Shown here: piece by piece, positions 9,392 through 19,000 of the stretch
Position numbering within the stretch: the stretch's first letter is position 1
Layout of the letters: every line of letters begins with the position of its first letter
The notes under the pieces: generated by a model
What the model saw: the letters and a program-made list of their open reading frames with translations, nothing else
What the model was told of the DNA's origin: nothing
Database searches by the model: none
NCBI GenBank assembly: GCA_024233575.1
Contig: JACKPN010000003.1
Location: 124,001-188,000, forward strand
Direction of reading: 5' to 3'
Source: Chlamydiales bacterium
GTDB lineage: Bacteria > Chlamydiota > Chlamydiia > Chlamydiales > Criblamydiaceae
Length of the DNA: 64,000 nt
Position numbers and translations under genes: made by a program

Positions 9392-10870
9392 TTAACAACT
9401 CTTCAAGTTGCACCCAAGAGTTTGATAGAGATGCTTTACACTTCGGTAAAGCTCTTTAAACTTCTGATGCTTTTTACCGTATATCTCTCTACGCGCTTCA
9501 TCAGGAGCAACCGTCCACTCAACTTGGGGACTTGTCTTTATTTCGTTGTCGAGAACATTTACACCTAAATACGCCAAAAGTGCCGCGCCAAGCGCCGCAC
9601 CGCTTTCTCTCTGTTTGCGATACATTAACGTCCTACCAAGAACAGATGCAAGAATAGTTCCCCAGTAAGCACTGTTGGCTCCTCCTCCAACGACAGAGAC
9701 TTCATCAATGGCAATATCCACAGCATGAAATGCATCCTGACCGTCTAAAAATGCAAAAGCTACTCCTTCGAGAACCGCATTTGTCAGATCACCGCGCTGC
9801 GTGTTATGCGTCAGCCCCAAAAAAACACCTTGAGCATATGGGTTATTATGCGGGGAGCGCTCACCGGAAAGGTAGGGAAGAAAAATCTCTGTTGAAGGGG
9901 GGCGCTGTTGCGCTTCCTCAAGCAACGTTTTTACTGACTGCCCTCCAGTAACTTTTGCCAGCCAAGACAGGCTGGAAGCTGCGCTGAGATGAACGGTCAT
10001 GTGATGCCAAAGGCCAGGAATACAATGGCACATGCTATGAACGCCGCCCTCAGGATTGTAGCGGTAACGGTCGTCAGACACAAAATAAACTCCGGAAGTG
10101 CCAAGAGAAAGAAAGGCCTTACCGGAATGCATCGTGCGACTGCCGACCGCAGTCGCAGCATTGTCGCTGCCACCGGCAACGACAAGTACGCCTTCGGAAA
10201 GCCCCCACTCCTTAGCAAGACCGGATAATAGCGTTCCGGTAATCTCCGTCCCTTCATGCAAAGAGGGGAGATGGCGCTCACTGATTCCTGTCGCTTCGAT
10301 AAGCTCAGAAGACCACCGTCGCTGCCCCACGTCCAACCAGCCGGTTCCCGATGCATCGGACAGGTCCGTCGCTGCATCACCTATCATCTTCAACCGTAAA
10401 TAATCTTTAGGAAGCAATATGTACTCGACAGAAGCAAAGACTTGCGGCTCGTGATTCCTGAGCCACATCAACTTGGGAGCAGTGAATCCAGGCATCATGC
10501 GGTTCCCTGTAATCCGCCAGAGATCGGGAACGTTCTCTTCAAGCCACTTGGCTTCGTCAGCCGAACGGCCGTCATTCCACAAAATAGCTGGACGCAGCGG
10601 CTCTTTTCTTGAGTCAAGAAGCACAGCCCCATGCATCTGTCCTGTCAGCCCGATAGCTTGGACTTGCTTCATCAACAAGGGTTCCCGCTCCTTCAACACA
10701 GACATCGCCTGCTGAAGCGCAGACCAATAATCATGCGGGCTCTGCTCAGACCATAAAGGGCGAGGAATACTTACCGATAACGGCACGGCCTCAGAAGCAA
10801 GCGTCTGGTGCTCTTCATTAATGATCACGGCTTTTAGTGATCCGGTACCTAGGTCTATTCCCAAAAACAT
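9392..10870 (-). CDS. xylB: xylulokinase
   Basis: A FGGY-family sugar kinase, 492 residues from the chosen start, phosphorylating D-xylulose to xylulose-5-phosphate for the pentose phosphate pathway. The N-terminal nucleotide-binding motif LGIDLGTGSLKAV, the substrate-region motif GLTGQMHG followed by RPAILWNDGRS, and the C-terminal GGGANSAYW are all typical of XylB. ATG 10870 was chosen because a strong AAGGAGG lies just upstream; an in-frame start 10 codons further up has no such signal and would add residues before the beta-strand that normally begins the domain. The gene stands alone, with no xylA or transporter beside it. The length is normal for the family and no defects were seen. Confidence 0.93.
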   Translation of the reverse strand: MFLGIDLGTGSLKAVIINEEHQTLASEAVPLSVSIPRPLWSEQSPHDYWSALQQAMSVLKEREPLLMKQVQAIGLTGQMHGAVLLDSRKEPLRPAILWNDGRSADEAKWLEENVPDLWRITGNRMMPGFTAPKLMWLRNHEPQVFASVEYILLPKDYLRLKMIGDAATDLSDASGTGWLDVGQRRWSSELIEATGISERHLPSLHEGTEITGTLLSGLAKEWGLSEGVLVVAGGSDNAATAVGSRTMHSGKAFLSLGTSGVYFVSDDRYRYNPEGGVHSMCHCIPGLWHHMTVHLSAASSLSWLAKVTGGQSVKTLLEEAQQRPPSTEIFLPYLSGERSPHNNPYAQGVFLGLTHNTQRGDLTNAVLEGVAFAFLDGQDAFHAVDIAIDEVSVVGGGANSAYWGTILASVLGRTLMYRKQRESGAALGAALLAYLGVNVLDNEIKTSPQVEWTVAPDEARREIYGKKHQKFKELYRSVKHLYQTLGCNLKSC

Positions 10871-10940
10871 GGATCCTCCTTGGACTGTTCGGAAAAACAT
10901 ACGGCATTTTCTTCAGCGACTGCAAGTTGATTTCACTCTC

Positions 10941-11352
10941 TGTTGATAAGAGGCCTTTTTTCTGTTGATGGCATTGTCAATTGCAATGTCGATAAGGCTA
11001 TTTTGTGCGTAACTCGCTTGTTATGCACGCTATTTTCACAATGTATTGACAGGAGTTTTCTCTAGGTAATAAGGGGGGTTATCAACACTTCCACAGCGAT
11101 TAAAGAAGAGGACAAAACTTAGAGTTAATATACTCTTAGTTATCAGGCGCTGTGGAAAACTTAAAACTTTACAATCCAACGAAATGTTGAACTTTTGTCA
11201 ATAACCCTAGGTATTTCTGTCGACAATCTTGTGCATACTTTTGTCAACAGCTCGGACTTGTGCATAAGCAGTAGGGTTATGGACAATAACTATCATGACT
11301 ATAAACAGAGGATTTCCTCTCCTGAAAAGAGGGGGTTGTCGACAAATCCACA
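10941..11352. other. candidate chromosomal replication origin (DnaA-box cluster)
   Basis: Within this ~410-bp non-coding stretch between divergent xylB and the acyltransferase gene I count two exact TTWTNCACA DnaA boxes (11151-11159 and 11259-11267, both minus strand). Six more have one mismatch: 10941-10949, 11021-11029, 11032-11040, 11079-11087, 11230-11238 and 11277-11285. A near-box lies at 11344-11352. Further TTGTCAA/TTGTCGACAA motifs recur (for example the palindrome at 11336-11345). This density is far above anything else in the window. I infer oriC, or less likely a DnaA-titrating or DnaA-regulated promoter region. No dnaA or dnaN gene is adjacent. Confidence 0.55.
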
Positions 11353-11380
11353 GAATTCTTAAAGAAGAAGTAAGCTATCA

Positions 11381-11398
11381 TTAAGATATTTATCTTAA
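11381..11398. promoter_or_regulatory. 18-bp perfect palindrome upstream of the acyltransferase gene
   Basis: TTAAGATATTTATCTTAA forms an 8+8 inverted repeat with a 2-base centre, about 70 bases before the ATG at 11470 and next to the DnaA-box cluster. It could be an operator for the downstream gene or part of an AT-rich unwinding element. It is not followed by a T-run, so it is not a classic terminator. Confidence 0.35.
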
Positions 11399-11469
11399 GA
11401 AAAAGGTGTTGAAAAAAAGCGCAACCCAACCGACAATTCTTATAAACATCGAGAGCAAGGTTTTCCTCA

Positions 11470-12150
11470 ATGAGTCAATACTCCCCTGATAACTTATTCG
11501 ATCTAAAGGGTTTCGAACATAAAAGCGTGTTCGATAACTGCTCTTATGCTTGGGAAGTTCTTCCAAAAATCAGCGATTACCTTTCCAACTATCCTCTTGG
11601 AAAGATCGAATGTGATATTCCCGATGGCGTGATCATTATTGATCCTCATTTGGTCTCTATAGGCACAGAGACGGTCCTGGAGCCCGGATCGTACATCAAA
11701 GGACCCTGTATCATTGGCAAGGGGTGTTTTGTCCGTCACGGCGCTTATATTCGCGGCAATCTGATTGCCGGTGACAGATGCGTGATCGGCCACACAACAG
11801 AAGTCAAGAACTGTATCATGATGAACCATGCTCAAGCGGCGCACTTTGCCTATCTTGGTGATTCTGTTTTAGGAAACAATGTGAATCTTGGCGCGGGTAC
11901 CAAGTGCGCGAACTTAAAGCTCGATAATCGCTCTGTAAGCGTATATCTCAACGGCGAGAGGGTCGACACCGGCTTAAGGAAGTTTGGCGCAATCCTGGGC
12001 GATTCTGTGCAAACTGGATGCAATTGCGTAACCAATCCGGGCACCATCATGGGCAAAGGCGCGTGTTGCTACCCATGCACAAACTTTGGCGGTTATATTC
12101 CTCCGGGTGAAATCGTCAAAGGAAACACCATACTTAAAAAGGTGCAGTAA
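11470..12150 (+). CDS. left-handed beta-helix (hexapeptide) acyltransferase, GlmU C-terminal-like
   Basis: 226 residues, with repeated hexapeptide units from about residue 60 onward (VLEPGSYIKGPCIIGKG, IGHTTEVKNCIM and LGNNVNLGAGTK-type repeats) that build a left-handed parallel beta-helix. The later motif with GAILGDSVQTGCN and NPGTIMGKG resembles the acetyltransferase half of GlmU, but the N-terminal uridylyltransferase domain is absent. It therefore probably acylates or acetylates a sugar or sugar nucleotide. It starts just after the DnaA-box region and ends 3 bp before proC, with which it likely forms an operon. The exact substrate is unknown. A carbonic-anhydrase-like or serine acetyltransferase role is possible but less consistent with the GlmU-like tail. 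Confidence 0.75.
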   Translation: MSQYSPDNLFDLKGFEHKSVFDNCSYAWEVLPKISDYLSNYPLGKIECDIPDGVIIIDPHLVSIGTETVLEPGSYIKGPCIIGKGCFVRHGAYIRGNLIAGDRCVIGHTTEVKNCIMMNHAQAAHFAYLGDSVLGNNVNLGAGTKCANLKLDNRSVSVYLNGERVDTGLRKFGAILGDSVQTGCNCVTNPGTIMGKGACCYPCTNFGGYIPPGEIVKGNTILKKVQ

Positions 12151-12153
12151 CTT

Positions 12154-12930
12154 ATGAGCCATACCATCACTTTTATTGGATGCGGCAACATGGGCGCCAA
12201 CATGGCGCAGATGTTGGCAAAGAAACATCAAGTCCGTCTCTACGATCGACACTTGGAAAAAGCGAAAGCTCTTGCCGATGAAATCGGCGCTGTCGCCTGC
12301 TCAACCGTTGGAGAGGCGGTTCAGGATGCGGATTACATCTTGTTATGCGTTAAGCCTCAAGATCTTAAAGAGGTTTCAGCTTCGTTATTCGGAAAGGTTC
12401 GCGATAGCCAAACCGTTGTCAGCATCCTTGCCGGGGTGCAGTTGTCAACGCTGTCGCAGCACTTGGGTTCTGTGAAGCTGCTGCGGATGCTTCCCAATAC
12501 AGCCTGCGCTTATGGCAAAGGGATCGTCGCTATTGTTGAGGAAAAAAACGGTAACAGCAAAGAAGTTGAAGAGGTTTTTTCCGACCTTGGCCGCGTGATA
12601 TGGGTTCCGGAAAAACAAGCCAATGCAGTTTCTGCTCTAGGAGGTTCGGGATTGGCTTTTGTTTTCATGATTGTAGAGTCATTTGTAGACGCGGGCCTTG
12701 CCATGGGATTGCAGGCGGAACAGGCCAAAACCATTGCATTAGAGATGATTACAGGTGCTGTTGAAGTGATGAATCAAACAGGAAAGTCTCCTTCAGAACT
12801 TAAATGGCAAGTGACTTCGCCGGCAGGCTGCACTATTGCCGGCGTCAAGCAGATGGAAGATGAGTCCGTGCGTTCGGGACTGATCAATACTATCCTTGCG
12901 ACTCACGACCGTTTTCTTGAGATGGAGTAG
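12154..12930 (+). CDS. proC: pyrroline-5-carboxylate reductase
   Basis: 258 residues, close to the usual ~270. The N-terminal Rossmann motif FIGCGNMGANMA binds NAD(P)H. LLCVKPQDLKEV, the MPNTACAYGKG segment and the C-terminal GGSGLAFVF...TSPAGCTIAG region are ProC signatures; the last forms the dimeric active site. The enzyme reduces delta-1-pyrroline-5-carboxylate to proline in the cytosol. It is the second gene of a pair with the GlmU-like acyltransferase (3-bp gap). Its 3' end overlaps the convergent respiratory operon by about 40 bp. Confidence 0.95.
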   Translation: MSHTITFIGCGNMGANMAQMLAKKHQVRLYDRHLEKAKALADEIGAVACSTVGEAVQDADYILLCVKPQDLKEVSASLFGKVRDSQTVVSILAGVQLSTLSQHLGSVKLLRMLPNTACAYGKGIVAIVEEKNGNSKEVEEVFSDLGRVIWVPEKQANAVSALGGSGLAFVFMIVESFVDAGLAMGLQAEQAKTIALEMITGAVEVMNQTGKSPSELKWQVTSPAGCTIAGVKQMEDESVRSGLINTILATHDRFLEME

Positions 12931-13162
12931 GCCGGTCAGGCTCGTTGTAAGGATAGACGGTGCTTGCGGCTTTTTGCAATGCTCCCCAGTGTCCGCGGTC
13001 GAACCAGTTGTCGGTACTGCCATTCCAGAATAAAACCAGCCAGATAACGCCCCAGATTGGACAAAGAATATAGATCCACTTAAGCCAATGAGGAACCTTT
13101 GCATCTTTTGATGTCACGGCGCCATCGGCGTAGATATCGAGTTCGTCATCATTTGTCGTCAT
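12890..13162 (-). CDS. CcoP-like membrane anchor of cbb3 oxidase, lacking haem domains
   Basis: A 90-residue protein with one transmembrane helix (about residues 28-45). Its sequence around ELDIYADGAV, AKVPHWLKWIY and the post-helix FDRGHWGALQKAA segment resembles the N-terminal anchor of the diheme CcoP subunit of cbb3 oxidases. A normal CcoP then carries two CxxCH cytochrome domains. Here the protein stops after the anchor and has no CxxCH. The haem function may be supplied by the seven-haem protein encoded upstream in the same operon. It is the last gene of the operon; its start overlaps the previous gene by 14 bp and its end overlaps the 3' end of proC. Confidence 0.65.
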   Translation of the reverse strand: MTTNDDELDIYADGAVTSKDAKVPHWLKWIYILCPIWGVIWLVLFWNGSTDNWFDRGHWGALQKAASTVYPYNEPDRPTPSQENGRESQG

Positions 13163-13346
13163 CAGTTTTCTCCGTAATTTTGTCTTCGTCGGTTTCCATC
13201 ATCTTGTTGGCGGGGTCTTGGTCCATGTCAAGGCGTCCTTTTCTCCAAAGATAAAGAAAGACCAACAGGGCGCTTCCAAACATTGCTATCGAAAGGGCGT
13301 AGTGCAGAGTCTCTCCAACAACACCGCCGCCGTCTAGCTGGTCCAT
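13149..13346 (-). CDS. small single-TM protein, CcoQ-like
   Basis: 65 residues: one hydrophobic helix (about residues 15-32, YALSIAMFGSALLVFLYLW) followed by RKGRLDMDQDPANKMMETDED and a very acidic tail. Position between ccoO and the CcoP-like gene, size and the short basic-acidic tail fit CcoQ, the small subunit of cbb3 oxidases, though such short proteins give little sequence evidence. Its ATG overlaps the ccoO stop by one base (TAATG), which implies translational coupling. Confidence 0.6.
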   Translation of the reverse strand: MDQLDGGGVVGETLHYALSIAMFGSALLVFLYLWRKGRLDMDQDPANKMMETDEDKITEKTDDDK

Positions 13347-14584
13347 TATCGACGTCTCCCCTCGATGATTTCCTTAGTATGGACGGGATCTTTTCCAAGC
13401 CACCACGCTTCTGTCGGCGGCGTTATCCGCGTTCCTTTGGTCATCAGGTATTGGAAAATCGCCTCGAATTTATAATTGGGAATGCCGACCTGCCCTTTAC
13501 TGGTGCCTCGAGGGTCATTGTCGAAGAAATGATGGAACGCGGGCATGATCGACCCTTTGCTTGCCGTCTTGGGCGACCAAAAGTGCCCTTTATGCCAGTC
13601 GCGGATTGGACGCTTCACGCCGACGCGCGACAAGTCGGGGCCGATGCGGCGGGTTCCCGGGAACGTGACATGCTGATAGATATATTCTTGTGGCGAAGAT
13701 GGCGGCGCGGGATAGGAGTCCGATCCATTGAGGACGACGTCTTGAACAAGAGTCCGCGTTTGATCGGTATGGCAATACCAGCACCCTTCGATACGGTAAA
13801 TGTCTTCGCCGTCTTGGATGAGCTCTTTGCGGGAATGAAAGCCCAGATCGTGATTGAGCAGTTCGTCTAAGCTGGTAATTGTTTGTCCGTTAGGATTGTA
13901 GCGCCATCCTTCGCGGTCGCCGAATTTAAAACGCGAAACACGGTAAACGATCGGATCATAGACATAGATAACCCCCGGATCAGAATGCCAGTCCTGCCGT
14001 TTCTCTTCATCCAAGATCACAAAGTCGCTATCAACCCAGTTCTCGAGGTTGCCTTCGTTTGAGGCGACAGCAAACCCTTCATCGCCATCGGGAGCATATA
14101 GCTCAAGAATGACGTAGTTGACCTTTTCACCTTTATTTTCTGTCTGCAGCTTTTTTTGTAGCGCATCGGCGGCGGCAACGGCATCGAAGCCCGCATTTTT
14201 CTCAGGTCTTCTAAGCAAGAGCAGATCGGAAGAGAGCTTTAATGTTTTATCACCATGCTTTGTGATATATTTTTCCAGAGCCGGAGGCGCAACAATGCGG
14301 ACGGTTTCGCTCTCCTGAAAGGCGGTCAGCGTGTATCCTCGACGTATATGATAGACGAATTGCAGCTCCTGTCCCCCGGAAACAGTGCTGCTGATATACA
14401 TATTGGGATCGACAACTTCATACATCTGTTTCTGATAGGCGCTGCTTGGCGAGATCCATGTAGGGTCGACATAGGCTGGGATGATCAGCGTGACAATAAT
14501 CGCTGACGAAAACAGGATGATGATGCCAATGAAAGTGGCGATTGCCGACCACTCAATCTTGTAAGGGAGTTTGTCGCTGCTCAT
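13346..14584 (-). CDS. ccoO: cbb3-type cytochrome oxidase subunit II (CcoO), enlarged
   Basis: 412 residues with an N-terminal membrane helix (about 15-37) and a single c-type haem site CWYCH at 268-272, followed by the cytochrome-like IGPDLSRVG segment and a candidate axial Met in GSIMPAFH. CcoO normally transfers electrons from CcoP to the CcoN active site on the periplasmic side. Typical CcoO proteins are only about 200-240 residues; here roughly 200 extra residues lie between the helix and the haem motif, with no CxxCH of their own. The gene overlaps ccoN by 4 bp and is followed by coupled ccoQ-like and ccoP-like genes. Confidence 0.88.
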   Translation of the reverse strand: MSSDKLPYKIEWSAIATFIGIIILFSSAIIVTLIIPAYVDPTWISPSSAYQKQMYEVVDPNMYISSTVSGGQELQFVYHIRRGYTLTAFQESETVRIVAPPALEKYITKHGDKTLKLSSDLLLLRRPEKNAGFDAVAAADALQKKLQTENKGEKVNYVILELYAPDGDEGFAVASNEGNLENWVDSDFVILDEEKRQDWHSDPGVIYVYDPIVYRVSRFKFGDREGWRYNPNGQTITSLDELLNHDLGFHSRKELIQDGEDIYRIEGCWYCHTDQTRTLVQDVVLNGSDSYPAPPSSPQEYIYQHVTFPGTRRIGPDLSRVGVKRPIRDWHKGHFWSPKTASKGSIMPAFHHFFDNDPRGTSKGQVGIPNYKFEAIFQYLMTKGTRITPPTEAWWLGKDPVHTKEIIEGRRR

Positions 14585-16029
14585 GCATTGGCCTCCTTCT
14601 CTTCTACCGCCACAGGGGGCAGGACGATGGTGTTAAAGACATTGATCGCAAAAAGAATCGTACCGATGAAGATAATCACTCCTCCGATCAGGCGCAAGAC
14701 CCACCAGGGGTAAACGCTGGCAACGGTATCCAAGAATGTCAAATGAGACAGGTTGTTATGGAACTGGGCATAACTGCTGCCGTCAGCCCATGACGCCCAC
14801 TCCATTCCTTGTAGGAAGCCGCCAAGCCAAAGCGCCATCAAGAACGGGATGCTTCCTAGCAGTGTCAAGGAGAAATGCCAATTCATCAGTTTCTCCGACC
14901 AGATGGGTTTCTTGGTCAAGTGCGGCAGCGCTTGGTAGACGCCGGCGATGGCGAAGTAGGTAAAAGCTCCGAATAGCGCCATGTGCGCATGGCCGATGAT
15001 CCAGTCGGTCTTAGAGGTGATTTCGTTTACATTGCGCAAGGCCTGCACTGGGCCTTGGATGCAAGTCAAAAAGTAAAAAAGGTTGCCGGTCATCAAAAAA
15101 CGTATCGGCGCGCTTTGGTTATAGGCGTCCCAGTGCCCCTTTAAGGTTAGGAACAGGTTGGTGATCACGGAAAAGACCGGAACGAAAAGCCAGATGGAGA
15201 AGATGATCGAGACGGTCTGCAGCCACTGCGACATCGGGCCGTGGATGATGTGGTGGGCGCCGACCCACGCATAGACGAAGGCGATCGACCAGAAACCGAT
15301 CATCGACAGACGGTGGCTGTAAATGGGGGTTTTGGCTAGTTTCGGCAGCGAATAGTATGCCGAGGCAAGACCCATCGGCGTAAAGATCAGACCGACGAGG
15401 TTGTGGACATAGAAGAAGCTCAGGTTAACGCGAGAGATGCCCCCGGGCACCCAGTACATGGCCCAGGTGCCTGCAACAAAGGTGAAAGTTGTCCATACCA
15501 TCGTTCCCATTGTATACCAGAGGGAGACATACATTTTCTTGTACTGACGGTTGGCGATCGTCATGAAGATGTTGACGACGACGAAGACCCATCCTAGCGT
15601 GATCATCGCTTTGACAGGGATCCACCATACGTAGTAGGGAATCTCCGCGTATTCCCAGCCGAAGTTTGTGCCAAAGGGATAGGAATTGGTTGCGATGATC
15701 AGCCCGGGCCACCACAGCGCCGTCGAAACGTAGGCGAGCTTAGGGCTCCACAAAGACACGCCGCATAGGCGTGGTACGAAATAGTAGATCAGCCCAACGT
15801 CGACAGAAAGCAGCCAGAGGAGGGCGACGCTGTTGACGTGTACCGGCCGCACGCGTCCGAAATGCACATACTCACCCTGAAAGTAATCTGGCCAAACAAA
15901 ACCGTTAAAAGCGATGAATACGCCCACAGACATTCCAAAGACAAGGAAGACGATAGCAGGGTAGATCAGCAGCTTTGCCGGCAGGTCGTTGTATTCATAA
16001 GTTGTTTGTTGCGTTGCTGTGGTTTCCAC
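14581..16029 (-). CDS. ccoN: cbb3-type cytochrome oxidase catalytic subunit I (CcoN)
   Basis: About 482 residues with roughly 12 transmembrane helices. Histidines expected to bind the low-spin haem, CuB and high-spin haem are visible in RVRPVHVNSV, FYVHNLVG, GAHHIIHGP and GHAHMALFG. There is no Tyr-His crosslink helix of the aa3 type, so it is a C-type oxidase. It reduces O2 to water and pumps protons in the inner membrane. I chose the GTG at 16029, with a purine-rich AAGAGAG upstream, giving a 35-bp overlap with the multihaem gene. A longer frame opens with TTG at 16095 but has no ribosome binding site and an unlikely 101-bp overlap. Confidence 0.92.
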   Translation of the reverse strand: METTATQQTTYEYNDLPAKLLIYPAIVFLVFGMSVGVFIAFNGFVWPDYFQGEYVHFGRVRPVHVNSVALLWLLSVDVGLIYYFVPRLCGVSLWSPKLAYVSTALWWPGLIIATNSYPFGTNFGWEYAEIPYYVWWIPVKAMITLGWVFVVVNIFMTIANRQYKKMYVSLWYTMGTMVWTTFTFVAGTWAMYWVPGGISRVNLSFFYVHNLVGLIFTPMGLASAYYSLPKLAKTPIYSHRLSMIGFWSIAFVYAWVGAHHIIHGPMSQWLQTVSIIFSIWLFVPVFSVITNLFLTLKGHWDAYNQSAPIRFLMTGNLFYFLTCIQGPVQALRNVNEITSKTDWIIGHAHMALFGAFTYFAIAGVYQALPHLTKKPIWSEKLMNWHFSLTLLGSIPFLMALWLGGFLQGMEWASWADGSSYAQFHNNLSHLTFLDTVASVYPWWVLRLIGGVIIFIGTILFAINVFNTIVLPPVAVEEKEANA

Positions 16030-19000
16030 TTTTTCTCTCTTGGTATCGTGTATAGAGTTCTTGTTCTTTAGTGCGCAGGCGCTTTGCCGCTTCAAGGTTG
16101 CTGACCACCTTGCGCTTCAGCTTGTCGAGCCCGCCGATGCTGATGTTCAAGTCTTTCAGCTCTTCGGTGCGCTCTGGAGAGGCGATCCTTCCTTGAATGT
16201 GCGTGCGCTTTTGCTTTAGGGCTTCGATGTTTTTATCGATGGTGTCGAGAATCTTTTTGCGCTCTTCTTCGGCTTTGCCATCTTCCTTTAATGTCAGAAC
16301 GCCATCGACAAAGGTAAAACGACCTTCTTCGGCTTTAACCATTTTAAGAAAAGGGGTCAGGGAGATGCCGTTGATTTTTTGAGCGAGCATTGCCAGGCCG
16401 ATCTCTTCGTACAGATCGCGTTCTTTAACGATTGTTTCGGATAGCTGGTTCAGGGTGTTGTCGACAACTTCAGCTTCATTGAATTGAGCGTTGAGCTCTA
16501 AGAATTTTTGATAGGCCTGTACCGCTTCATCAGTGGATGCGAGTCCCGCTTTCGCTTGGCTTTGTAAAGCGGCTTGACTTTGCTTGGCTTTTTCCAGCTT
16601 ATCCATGATGGCAACGATTTGCGGCGCCTCTGCAACGCGGGCGCTGTCGACGGCAAGGATCGCTGTATTGAATGCCTTGTAAAGAGCGCCATAGAGGGCA
16701 TCGCGTTCTTCGGCTTCTTCGCTGAGTGTACGGATGTACATTACTAACTGCATGCGCTGTTTGGAGCTTGTCTGGTCGCCCCATGCCTGCATCGCTGTTC
16801 CGGGGACTCCGTACTTGATGGAGCGTAGCCAGCGCAGGTCGTCACGAGTCTTGATCCAGTCGATATTGGTAAGCATCCGCGGCTTGGCGTCGACCATTGC
16901 TGTTGCGCGGTTGCCGGCGCCGTCGGCGTCGCGTCCATGGCAGGAGGCGCAGTTGAGCTCGAAATAGCGTTTCCCTTCTTCAAGATTTTGCGGCGTGTAG
17001 TATTTTTTCTTGATGTAGTAGCCGTATTCGTCAGCCCCGCCTTCGACAGGTGGTTTTACAACATCAAAGTATTTGGTAACGTTGCTGTTAAGGTTGGAAA
17101 CTTTTGGCTCTAGGTCGACATAGATGTTATCGCCGGTGGGCAATGCTGTCAGCTCAGGAGCTAGCGCTTTGTCTTGTTTTTTCTCTTCTTTGGGCGTTTC
17201 GAAATCATGCTCTGCATCGAGTTCGCCGCCTTCCAGCTGCAGCTCTTTGATCGCATCTTCCGGGCCGTACTGCCATTTGGGAACATCTTCAGCTTTTCTG
17301 ATTACCATACCCCCTGGCAGCATCGTGAAGAGCCAGTCGGTCAACAGTTTGATATCTTCCTTGCTGATCACCGGAATGCCATCGTCTGTCGGTTTTACTG
17401 GCGCTTCGCCCCATGGCGGCATTGGGGTTCCTTTTACGCCGTGGGTGATCGATTCGATTACGCGCTCGCGCGTCAGGTTGCGCATGAAGTCGGCATTTTG
17501 CAGATTTTTAGGCACGGGATAGATCCATTCTGAGACGGGACCGTTTCCTTGCATGAATTCGCCGTGGCACTGTGAGCAGAAGATCTCATAGGCTTTTTCA
17601 GGACTGAATCCATTGTTGGTCCAGATTTCTTGTACAGCGTTGCGGTTGCGGACGCCGAGCACATCAAGCATGTAGGTGAGCGCATAGAATTTGCTTTCAT
17701 CAAAGGGGAATACCGGCATGATTGATCGCGGCACATGCGAGGTTGGATTTTTGAAGTGTTCAATCAGCCATTCGTCTGTGCGGTAGACTCCGGCCCAATT
17801 TGGCCGCGGACCGATCAGGCGTCCTAGGCCGTACTGTTGGACATACATCATCATCACGCGCTTTACTCGCTCTTTCCACTGTTTCAGCTTCTCGCCTTGA
17901 TATTCTGAATTTTTTGCACGCGCTGCGTAGCGGAAATTGGAGTAGAGCGATTCGACAGCGTAGGGATACTCGGCTTCGATTCTTTCTAGCAGGGCGTTTT
18001 CGCGTACGTCATCGACGATGCGGCTGTCGATCTCTTCTTGATGATTTTCAAGAGTTTTAACGATAGTAGATCCAGGGACCTCCTCAGGGAACAATTTTTC
18101 AAACCACTGTTCTTGATCGTAAAGAGCGTCGAAAGAGGGTTTGTTTCCTTTTTCGATGGCGAAGCCGACATTGGACTCAAACCCTTTTAGCCTGTGGCAT
18201 GCGGCACATCCCTGTGTGGCGAAGACTGTCATCGAGTAGTCCAGGTCATGCAGCTTTGCCGGAGGCACCTGTTGCTCCCAAGGCAGTTTTTTTCCAGCTT
18301 CCCACTCTTGGATGGCGATCTTGTGGCCCGCTTCCGATTCATTTTTCCTGTGGCCGGTCTGTCCCAACAGGAAAGTCATCAACGCTTCCTGTTCTTGAGG
18401 GTCAAGCCTGAGATTGGGCATCGTTGATGTCTTCAGGTCGGCCTGTGGCCAAACGATCGACTCTTTGATGAACCATGGGTATTTTAGACCTTCCCGAGTC
18501 AACTCAGGCCCGATGCCGCCGCGAGCGAATCCCGCGATTCTGTGGCAGGCATAGCACGCTTGGGAGATGTAGAGGTTGCGTCCTTCCTGGTAAGTCCCTG
18601 TCAATTTGTCGATATCGGACTGGATTGCATTGAGAGCGTTTGGATCCTGCACCGTCGAATGGAGCGATTGCTCGGCATCACGCACATGTTGAATTAAGGC
18701 ACGCTCGAGGTTTGCTGCTGCAGCTTTTTGGAAAAGCGAGCCTGTTGCGTTGCTATTGTTGGTAATGAACGTTTGAATGGTTTCCATTGTTGGAGCGATG
18801 CGGTATTGATTCTGCAGTTCAGCGACAAGCTCCTTGCTGCCGATTGCGTTAACAAGGGAGCCGTTGATTTTACGGAGCACTGTTTTGTCGCCGCCGCTGC
18901 TGTTTTTTCTGACGAATGAAATCTGTGCATTTAAAGCGTCAAGTTCTTCGGGAGGTTTAGTATAGTCTTGTGATTGTTTTTCAAGATCTTGCAACGTTTT

